DNA from: an uncultured Nitrospira sp.
GTDB taxonomy: Bacteria > Nitrospirota > Nitrospiria > Nitrospirales > Nitrospiraceae
Assembly (NCBI GenBank): GCA_946479785.1
Contig: CAMLHQ010000033.1
Coordinates: forward strand, 1 to 35,404
DNA length: 35,404 bases
Direction of reading: 5' to 3'
The translations under genes were made by a program, and so were the position numbers. Every line of letters starts with the position of its first letter. Position 1 is the stretch's first letter. Below the pieces are notes generated by a model. It worked only from the letters and a program-made list of their open reading frames with translations, was not told the origin of the DNA and ran no database searches. Shown in pieces: positions 29,465 through 35,404 of this stretch.

Positions 29465-32400
29465 CTACTTCATCCGCCCTTGAATCGCCCCATACAATTG
29501 TTCGACGGCCGCTTCCTTGGTGAGTAACAACGAGGCGCCCGCATTGAGCATCGCCTCCTGATTTTCGCCGCCGGCATTCACCGAGAGGCCGATAACCGTC
29601 GTGTCCGGAAAACGGGCTTTGATCTCGGCTGTTGCCTCGATGCCGTTCATCTTCGGCATGTTGATATCCATGATGACAACGGCAGGCCTCAAGGACTCGA
29701 CCGCCTTCACCGCCTCTTCGCCGTTCCAGGCTTCGCCCACCACTTCCACGTCGGCATAACAGTCCAAAACGCTGCGTAGCCCTTGCCGCATCATGGCGTG
29801 GTCGTCTACCAGTAGCACGCGAGTGCTCACGCTCTTTTGGGGCACTGGCGAACGTTCGGTGATGCGTGATGACGGATCGGGCTGCACGGCCCTGGCCAAA
29901 CGTTCCTTACCGCTGGCGGCCAGCGGCAATGTCAGCGTGGCGGTGGTGCCACGACCCGACGCCGACTCGATCTCAAACACTCCGCCCAGAGCTTTCATCC
30001 GCTCCCGGATGCTAAAGAGGCCGAATTTGGAAGAAAGTCCGCCATAGGGGGTATCTGCGGCAGCGGTGGCAACGGCAGCAAGATCGAAACCCACGCCTTC
30101 ATCCCGCACGACGATCCGCAAGTGACCATCGCACTGTTCAAGGATGACGGTCGCTTGGCCGGTACCCGCGTGTTTCGCCGAGTTGATGAGCAACTCACGA
30201 ACCGATTGGAACAATAGCACCACCTGATCTTCTGGCAGTGCTGGATCCTCCTGCTCGGGCACCATGACCGTCACCGCCATGTCGTGCTTTCGCATGTAGT
30301 CGCCGAGCCATTTGAGTCCGGCGGACAAACCGTGATCCCGCAACACGGGCGGGCTCAGATCCGCGGCGAGGGAGCGTGTGTACTGAAGCGCATCGGAGAG
30401 CACGTCGTCCACCTGTTTGATCACATCGGCACAGGCCGGCACCGTCTGCGCCAAACGCTTGCCTTGCCCGATCTTCAACTTGCCGAGGACTAGTGTCTGC
30501 TGCAAGTGGTCATGCAACTCGGTCGCCAGTCGCCGACGCTCACGCTGCTCCGCGAGGTTCAGCTCCGTCGCCAGCGCACGCAATTGTGTCTGCGACTGCA
30601 CCAGTTCTTCCGTCCGCTCTCCCACGAGCTGCTCTAATTGACCGGCAAAGGTTCGCAGGCGTGCCTCGCTCTCGCGCAACGCCTGTTCAATCTGCTTGCT
30701 CCGCGTGATGTCCGTGACGAGCACGACCACGCCAAGCACTCTCCCATCAGTGTCACAGTGAGGCGTATAGACGGCGTGGATCCAACGAGTTCCGCCGCCG
30801 CGGTACGGAGCTTCCGCCTCATACTCGATAGTTTCACCGGCAAAGGCTTGATCAAGACGCGGGCGGATGATGTCCCAGGCAGCCTCGCCCACCAACTCTC
30901 GCACGTGAAGCCCGATAACCTGTTCGCGAGTGAGGCCGAACCATTCCGTGAATGCGTCGTTGCAGGTACGGTAGCGCCGATCCAAGTCCAGATAGAAGAT
31001 CAGCGCGGGGACTGAGTTGCTCAGCAGTTCGAGCTGCTGTTCGCTGCTGCGCAGGGCGTCCGCCGCTCGCTTGCGCTCGGAAATATCCCTCAACACCACC
31101 ACTGCTCCGACAAGACGTTCTCCTTTCCAGACCGGCGTGCTTGTATACGATACGGCCAGAGGACGACCGTCCTTGCGCCAGAAAACCTCGTCATCGGCGC
31201 GGTGCATCTTTCCGTCGGTCAAACTGGCATAAATGGGACACTCGCAGACCGGATAGGGTCGCCCATCGGGATAAGAATGATGCAGGATTTCATGCGTGTT
31301 CTTTCCCAACAAATCCTCGACACGATAGCCGAACATTTCGGCTCCGGCCGGATTGATGAAGGTGCTCAATCCCCCGGTGCTTAAGCCGAAGATAGCCTCA
31401 CCGGCCGATTCCAGGATCGCGTCAGTGCGTCGTTTTGCACTGGCCAGTTGTTCTTCCGCTTGCATTCGCTCGTGTATCTCATGCCGCAGTCCGTCCATCA
31501 CAGTTTCGGCGCGCCGCCACGCTCGTCGAGCTGCTTGGCCAAAGGCTACGATGGCCAGACTGACGATGAAATAGGTGGCGTAGCCGACCTGGTGCATCAC
31601 GTCTGCCACCATCAACGAATGACGCGGTGATACGAAGAACCAATTGGCTGCGAGGCCGCTCAATGCGACTGCCGTCAGTGAGGCCCCCAAGCCGCCGTAC
31701 CACGTGGTGACCGCCACAGCCGTGAAGAAGGTCGCGTAGGGAAGGTGATCGCCGAGAATCGGGTCAAGGGCAAAGCGGCCCAAGAGAGCGAGTAGAGTCA
31801 GAACGACGCCGAAGGCGTACTCTTTGAACGTCCGGTGATTCAACCAGATCGTTTCATGACCGTCTCGGTCTTCGACGCGGGGTGACTGCGATTTGATCGC
31901 CTTCACTCCCGTCTTCGTTCTGCCCGCCTGGTCTATCGAGCGATTATCCGTAATATCAACGGTCGAGCCCACATATCCGAGATATTCCCCGTCCGCTCCG
32001 AAACGCGGGGTGCCGATCGATTGCATCCAGCGATATGCGCCGTCGTAACGACGAAATCGGAAAGTGGCCTGGAACAACCTTCGTTCCGTCACCGCCTCCA
32101 GATATCCCGTGACGTACGCTCTCCGATCATCAGGATGAACGAACTGCGTCCAGTTATAGCCCTGAACGTCGGCATCGGTGACGCCGAGGAAAGCCAGGTA
32201 CTCACGGTTAACAAAGTCACAGCCGTCCGAGCCATTCATCCACATGAGCACCGGCGCACTATCGGCCACGATACGAAACCGTTCGTTGCTGTCTTCTCGA
32301 AGCAACAGCAAGGCAGGACCTTTCTGCATCGCCATGCGAAAGGCCTCTTCGTTGGTGGCGGCCTCGATCACGTGATAACCGGCATCGCGCAGGAGCTTTG

Positions 32401-32467
32401 TCCGCGGATGGAACTCGGCCGTCTCGTGTTCAACATTGACAACGGTATAGACCGGTGAGGTGCTCAT
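29465..32467 (-). CDS. Hybrid sensor histidine kinase/response regulator (PAS, DUF4118, HisKA_3, REC)
   Basis: 1000 residues from ATG 32467, chosen over ATG 32473 because GAGGG is six bases upstream. Domains in order: a reduced N-terminal receiver-like segment (about 5-55) without a phospho-Asp; PAS 1 (about 60-180); DUF4118 four-helix membrane module (about 208-312); PAS 2 (345-465) and PAS 3 (475-600); coiled coil; NarL-type HisKA_3 with ATELHDHLQQTL (His652); HATPase with ELLINSAKHA and a G-rich box; C-terminal receiver with phospho-acceptor Asp934 in VVIMDINMP. There is no HTH after the last receiver, so output needs a partner. DUF4118 is the KdpD membrane module. Confidence 0.9.
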   Translation of the reverse strand: MSTSPVYTVVNVEHETAEFHPRTKLLRDAGYHVIEAATNEEAFRMAMQKGPALLLLREDSNERFRIVADSAPVLMWMNGSDGCDFVNREYLAFLGVTDADVQGYNWTQFVHPDDRRAYVTGYLEAVTERRLFQATFRFRRYDGAYRWMQSIGTPRFGADGEYLGYVGSTVDITDNRSIDQAGRTKTGVKAIKSQSPRVEDRDGHETIWLNHRTFKEYAFGVVLTLLALLGRFALDPILGDHLPYATFFTAVAVTTWYGGLGASLTAVALSGLAANWFFVSPRHSLMVADVMHQVGYATYFIVSLAIVAFGQAARRAWRRAETVMDGLRHEIHERMQAEEQLASAKRRTDAILESAGEAIFGLSTGGLSTFINPAGAEMFGYRVEDLLGKNTHEILHHSYPDGRPYPVCECPIYASLTDGKMHRADDEVFWRKDGRPLAVSYTSTPVWKGERLVGAVVVLRDISERKRAADALRSSEQQLELLSNSVPALIFYLDLDRRYRTCNDAFTEWFGLTREQVIGLHVRELVGEAAWDIIRPRLDQAFAGETIEYEAEAPYRGGGTRWIHAVYTPHCDTDGRVLGVVVLVTDITRSKQIEQALRESEARLRTFAGQLEQLVGERTEELVQSQTQLRALATELNLAEQRERRRLATELHDHLQQTLVLGKLKIGQGKRLAQTVPACADVIKQVDDVLSDALQYTRSLAADLSPPVLRDHGLSAGLKWLGDYMRKHDMAVTVMVPEQEDPALPEDQVVLLFQSVRELLINSAKHAGTGQATVILEQCDGHLRIVVRDEGVGFDLAAVATAAADTPYGGLSSKFGLFSIRERMKALGGVFEIESASGRGTTATLTLPLAASGKERLARAVQPDPSSRITERSPVPQKSVSTRVLLVDDHAMMRQGLRSVLDCYADVEVVGEAWNGEEAVKAVESLRPAVVIMDINMPKMNGIEATAEIKARFPDTTVIGLSVNAGGENQEAMLNAGASLLLTKEAAVEQLYGAIQGRMK

Positions 32468-32611
32468 ACCCATCCCTCAGTCATGCTCCTGCCTATGAAT
32501 CGTTAGCCTTCCGTCGCATGTCGAAGGGCCATAGACCTTGTGGTGAATACTAGCTGTAAGGCTGGAAGCCTGCCGAGGCGCAAGTATTTAGCAAAGAGCG
32601 GCTAATCAATA

Positions 32612-32649
32612 CTAGGGGTTCCCCTAGGGGTCGCGTGCGGCTAGGGGTT
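32612..32649. promoter_or_regulatory. Palindrome cluster in a divergent promoter region
   Basis: CTAGGGG-TT-CCCCTAG (32612-32627) overlaps a second palindrome, CCCCTAGGGG (32621-32630). A further CTAGGGGTT follows at 32641. The cluster lies between the divergent starts of the hybrid kinase (32467) and the DUF3943 gene (32701). The form suits a dimeric LuxR/NarL-type regulator. The remainder of the 233-base gap shows nothing else. Confidence 0.5.
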
Positions 32650-32700
32650 GGCCGAGTATCGGCTGGTTCGGCCGGTGCTATGCACTAGGAATGGAGAGTC

Positions 32701-34215
32701 GTGAACTCCATGCGTAAAGAGTTTCCTCATCAGTGCCTGTACATAATCTTGGCGGCTCTCGTCCTGGCTCTCTCTCATACGCCGGGCGAAAGCTTCGCCG
32801 GGGCTGCCTCGGGAAATGGCGATCAGGAAACCGGCCAACGCGAACTCATAGGGCCTGTTGTTCCCGGTAAGGAAACTCATGAGCGAGCCGCGACGTCCGA
32901 TGAGGGGCATACCTTAAATTGGGAAACCGGGGCTGGCCGCAGTTACGTCATCCCGGCCGCCGAAATTATCGCCTACCTGTTCTTACTGAATCAGTACGAC
33001 CGGCATTTTACCGAACCCAAAGATGTGTACCGCACCGACGGCAACACATTTTGGCAGCATCTGACCAATTCCAAGTGGGTTCTTGACAACGACCAGTTCT
33101 CCGTCAACCAGTTCCTGCACCCATACAGCGGCAGCATCTACTATGGCTTGGCCCGCTCGGCTGGCCTCAACTTTTGGGAATCCTTTCTCTATAGCGCAGC
33201 GGGAAGTTTTCTCTGGGAATTGGGCGGTGAAAAGACGACGCCTTCCATCAATGACATGATCGCCACCCCCATCGGCGGGACGTTCCTGGGAGAACCCCTC
33301 TTCCGAATGGCCAATTTGTTGCTCGAAACCGACGATGGCAGGCCGGGATTCTGGCGTGAACTTGGCGCGGCCGTGATTTCACCGCCCACCGGATTCAACC
33401 GTCTTGTATTCGGAAACCGGTTCGACGCCGTGTATCCCAGCAATCAGCCTGCCACCTTCATGCGACTGCAGGGAGGCGGAACGCTCACCTCGAGCAGCCA
33501 CAACGTGGCATCGAGCGTGACAGAGCATGGAGCGGTCGGAGACTTCACGTTTACCTACGGTCTTCCGGGAAAGCCGGAGTACCGGTACGCGCGTCCATTC
33601 GACTATTTCGACTTCCACGTGACCGCAGTCACGGCCAATACCGTCGAGAGCGTGAACACCCGCGGACTCCTGTTTGGTAAGCCGTATTCCGGCGAGACCA
33701 CGCGCGGCGTCTGGGGACTCTTCGGTAGCTATGACTACATTTCGCCCCAAGTCTTCCGCGTGTCCACGACCGCGCTCTCATTCGGGACGATCTGGCAATC
33801 GTGGCTCTCGCGCTCCGTCGCGTTGCAGGGCACGGCCCTGGGCGGCGCAGGCTACGGAGCAGCCGGCAGCATCCAACGCTCCGAGGATCGTGATTACCAC
33901 TATGGCGCCACTCCCCAGGGCTTACTCGCTTTCCGCCTCATCTTCGGGGATAGAGCGATGATCGACGTCACCGGGCGCGAATACTATGTCACTGATGTGC
34001 TGTCTTCCGAACGGGGACAAGAAAATATATTGCGCGGAGATGCTTCCTTCACACTCCGGGTTTTCGACCAACATGGTGTGGCGCTCAGATATGTCGTCTC
34101 GCATCGGGACGCGAGCTATCCGGGCATTGACTACCGGAATCAGACGGTTGGCACGCTCAGCTTGATGTATGTCTTGCTCGGACCTTCCGGATTCGGGGCC
34201 GTGGAATGGCGTTGA
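32701..34215 (+). CDS. DUF3943-domain exported protein, probable outer-membrane protein
   Basis: 504 residues from GTG 32701 (GGAGAG close upstream; ATG 32710 is an alternative). Signal peptide QCLYIILAALVLALSHT. The DUF3943 signature covers about 115-215: WVLDNDQFSVNQFLHPYSGS, a segment ending YSAAGSFLWE, and SINDMIATPIGG..GEPLFRM. The C-terminal half alternates polar and hydrophobic residues with aromatic ends, like beta-barrel strands, and stops in ..GFGAVEWR. Function unknown. The gene is divergent from the hybrid kinase and shares its palindrome region. Confidence 0.8.
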   Translation: MNSMRKEFPHQCLYIILAALVLALSHTPGESFAGAASGNGDQETGQRELIGPVVPGKETHERAATSDEGHTLNWETGAGRSYVIPAAEIIAYLFLLNQYDRHFTEPKDVYRTDGNTFWQHLTNSKWVLDNDQFSVNQFLHPYSGSIYYGLARSAGLNFWESFLYSAAGSFLWELGGEKTTPSINDMIATPIGGTFLGEPLFRMANLLLETDDGRPGFWRELGAAVISPPTGFNRLVFGNRFDAVYPSNQPATFMRLQGGGTLTSSSHNVASSVTEHGAVGDFTFTYGLPGKPEYRYARPFDYFDFHVTAVTANTVESVNTRGLLFGKPYSGETTRGVWGLFGSYDYISPQVFRVSTTALSFGTIWQSWLSRSVALQGTALGGAGYGAAGSIQRSEDRDYHYGATPQGLLAFRLIFGDRAMIDVTGREYYVTDVLSSERGQENILRGDASFTLRVFDQHGVALRYVVSHRDASYPGIDYRNQTVGTLSLMYVLLGPSGFGAVEWR

Positions 34216-34249
34216 AGCGACGAGGCGATATGCGGTTCAATGGACCGCC

Positions 34250-34840
34250 ATGGAGAATGCCTTCGAGTGGATCACACACTACGGCTATGCCGCACTCTTC
34301 TTATTGCTCCTGCTTGGCATCCTCGGGCTGCCGATCCCGGATGAAACGCTCCTCGCGTTTACGGGTTATCTCATTTTCAAAGGGCAGCTAGCCGCCGGGC
34401 CTTCCCTGTTGGCCGCGTTTCTGGGCAGCAGCTGCGGCATCAGCGCGAGCTATGCACTAGGACGACTGATCGGGCCGTCGGCGTTGCCGCGACTCGGCTC
34501 GCTCCTTCGCTTTAGCGATGCGCATGTGCGACACACAGAAGCCTGGATCAAGCGATGGGGCGGCTATGCGATGCTCTTCGGTTATTTCGTGCCGGGCGTG
34601 CGGCACGTTGTCGCCATCATCGGCGGAGTGTCCTTGATGCCGTTTCCGCGCTTCGCCGGGTTCGCCTACAGCGGCGCTGCACTGTGGACGAGTTGCTTCC
34701 TTGCTCTCGGCTACGTCTCGGGTGAGGAGTGGAACAGGCTTTCGCCGCTTCTGCATCGCGGCCTCGTTCTCTTTGGCGTCATTGTGTTCGCCGTCATCGT
34801 AACGAGCTGGCTGCTGCGTCGCCGGAGGTTTTCGAGTTGA
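34250..34840 (+). CDS. DedA-family membrane protein
   Basis: 196 residues from ATG 34250. The DedA/SNARE-associated signature is complete: the first helix region (GYAALFLLLLLGILGLPIPDE), the re-entrant part with FLGSSCGISASYALGRLIG, the KRWGGYAMLFGYFVPGVRHV segment containing the conserved Arg and Pro-Gly pair, and AIIGGVSLMPFPRFAGFAYS. Family members help move lipid carriers (undecaprenyl phosphate or phosphatidylethanolamine) across the inner membrane. No clear ribosome-binding site. It begins 34 bases after the DUF3943 gene. Confidence 0.9.
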   Translation: MENAFEWITHYGYAALFLLLLLGILGLPIPDETLLAFTGYLIFKGQLAAGPSLLAAFLGSSCGISASYALGRLIGPSALPRLGSLLRFSDAHVRHTEAWIKRWGGYAMLFGYFVPGVRHVVAIIGGVSLMPFPRFAGFAYSGAALWTSCFLALGYVSGEEWNRLSPLLHRGLVLFGVIVFAVIVTSWLLRRRRFSS

Positions 34841-34884
34841 GCTGTACGTTGGATGCTGCTGTTCGTCTTGATGGATGACGCAGG

Positions 34885-35379
34885 TTACCGTGCCATGCAT
34901 CGCTGTCCGCCCATTCCATCCGGCACGCAGCGAATGGACCCTGAATAATCCGGTCCAACCGGGGCAGGGATTGTATAGGCCGGGACAGAACGATCCGGAG
35001 GACTCGGTCTACTGACGGACGGCGGCGTCCAGGGCAGTTTGGCCGGTGCATCAGCGTTTACCGATGAAGATGCCGAGGATGGAGTAACAGGATTCACTGT
35101 TGAATGCGGCTCAACCTCCGACTTCGACTCAGTGGACGGCGGTACGGGCACAGATGAGGCGTCGGACGGCTTGACGGCTGATGGAGCGTGACGGCTTCGC
35201 TGATCGGCCAGCATCGCTCGGATCGCCTTGAGATTCTCCTCCGCGTTGTCTTGAGACGTGAAGTCTCTCTCTTTTACCGGCTCACCGACCATCATGATGA
35301 CCCCGCATCCAGCACAGCACAGCCAGAGGGTCAGTACCGGTGCGGCCAGGCGGATTTTCGAGCGAATCCCGAGATTCAA
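34885..35379 (-). CDS. Proline/serine-rich lipoprotein
   Basis: 164 residues from TTG 35379, chosen because GGAAGGAG (from the repeat at 35385) lies eight bases upstream and a lipoprotein signal follows: IRSKIRLAAPVLTLWLCC, lipobox CAGC (Cys25). The middle is a long low-complexity stretch of Pro, Ser, Val and Lys (about 65-140), likely disordered and spanning the periplasm; the end has two more Cys (IRCVPDGMGGQRCMAR). No known domain. It converges with the DedA gene with no visible terminator. The frame is also open to TTG 35397, but that would translate the repeat. Confidence 0.65.
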   Translation of the reverse strand: MNLGIRSKIRLAAPVLTLWLCCAGCGVIMMVGEPVKERDFTSQDNAEENLKAIRAMLADQRSRHAPSAVKPSDASSVPVPPSTESKSEVEPHSTVNPVTPSSASSSVNADAPAKLPWTPPSVSRPSPPDRSVPAYTIPAPVGPDYSGSIRCVPDGMGGQRCMAR

Positions 35380-35384
35380 ATATG

Positions 35385-35404
35385 ATGCTCCTTCCAAGCT
35401 CGCT
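35385..35404 (+). repeat. Dispersed repeat terminal motif (cut by window end)
   Basis: ATGCTCCTTCCAAGCTCGCT, the same form as at 28084. On the minus strand it reads GGAAGGAGCAT and serves as ribosome-binding site for the lipoprotein gene at 34885-35379. The element would continue beyond the window. Confidence 0.75.

Noticed and set aside
1..35404. tRNA, rRNA, transposase or prophage genes
   Set aside because: None could be recognised on either strand; the dispersed repeats carry no coding sequence for a transposase.

Overview
The window is dense bacterial DNA of moderately high GC, with short intergenic gaps, clear Shine-Dalgarno sequences and sigma70-type promoters (TTGAC, 17-bp spacer, TAGnnT). 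The mix of two-component genes, HME-RND metal efflux, DUF2934 and small zinc-ribbon proteins, plus a dispersed intergenic repeat beginning ATGCTCCYTCCAAGC, fits Nitrospirota, most likely a Nitrospira. This is inferred from gene content; there is no rRNA or other marker gene here. No tRNA, rRNA, transposase, integrase or CRISPR array was recognised.

Layout. 1-2667: a run of eight short plus-strand genes (DUF2934, a small exported protein, two single-pass miniproteins of 31-32 residues, four unrecognised). 2668-3027: repeat and a ~100-nt imperfect hairpin. 3028-5247 (minus): vanadium-haloperoxidase/PAP2-like enzyme followed by a PIG-L/LmbE deacetylase. 5438-7594: GNAT acetyltransferase, repeat-filled gap, receiver-only regulator, NTF2/SnoaL-like exported protein. 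7858-10677: Sel1-type exported protein, HicBA toxin-antitoxin, a YqgE/AlgH protein with an exported-type N terminus, and an exported unknown protein. 10761-12880: sensor kinase with a NarX/PilJ-like sensor region and a KdpE-like response regulator, then OmpR-type direct repeats and a cupredoxin. 13498-17223: three paralogous small winged-helix genes, one overlapping a receiver-only gene, a Tat-type exported protein and a lytic transglycosylase; two members share a duplicated promoter and leader.

17298-25100 (all minus): a metal-efflux cluster, transcribed as His-rich exported protein, TolC-type outer membrane factor, lipoprotein membrane-fusion adaptor, HME-RND pump, 63-aa unknown ORF, Omp85/BamA-like outer-membrane protein. 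25101-25610 holds two broken copies of the 5' end of the downstream AEC transporter gene. 25611-28026: RCC1 seven-repeat lipoprotein (minus) and the intact AEC transporter (plus). 28239-32467 (minus): a 1000-residue hybrid sensor kinase, CBS-domain protein and zinc-ribbon protein. 32701-35379: DUF3943 protein, DedA-family membrane protein, and a proline/serine-rich lipoprotein on the minus strand.

The least ordinary signals are non-coding. (1) A dispersed repeat family keeps its stems while their sequence changes, including a two-base-pair compensatory change. (2) Two pairs of duplicated promoters carry conserved transcript leaders, upstream of winged-helix/Tat genes and of the Sel1/YqgE genes. 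(3) Several palindromes sit on promoters or start codons of regulatory genes. (4) One repeat copy appears to supply the ribosome-binding site of a lipoprotein gene.
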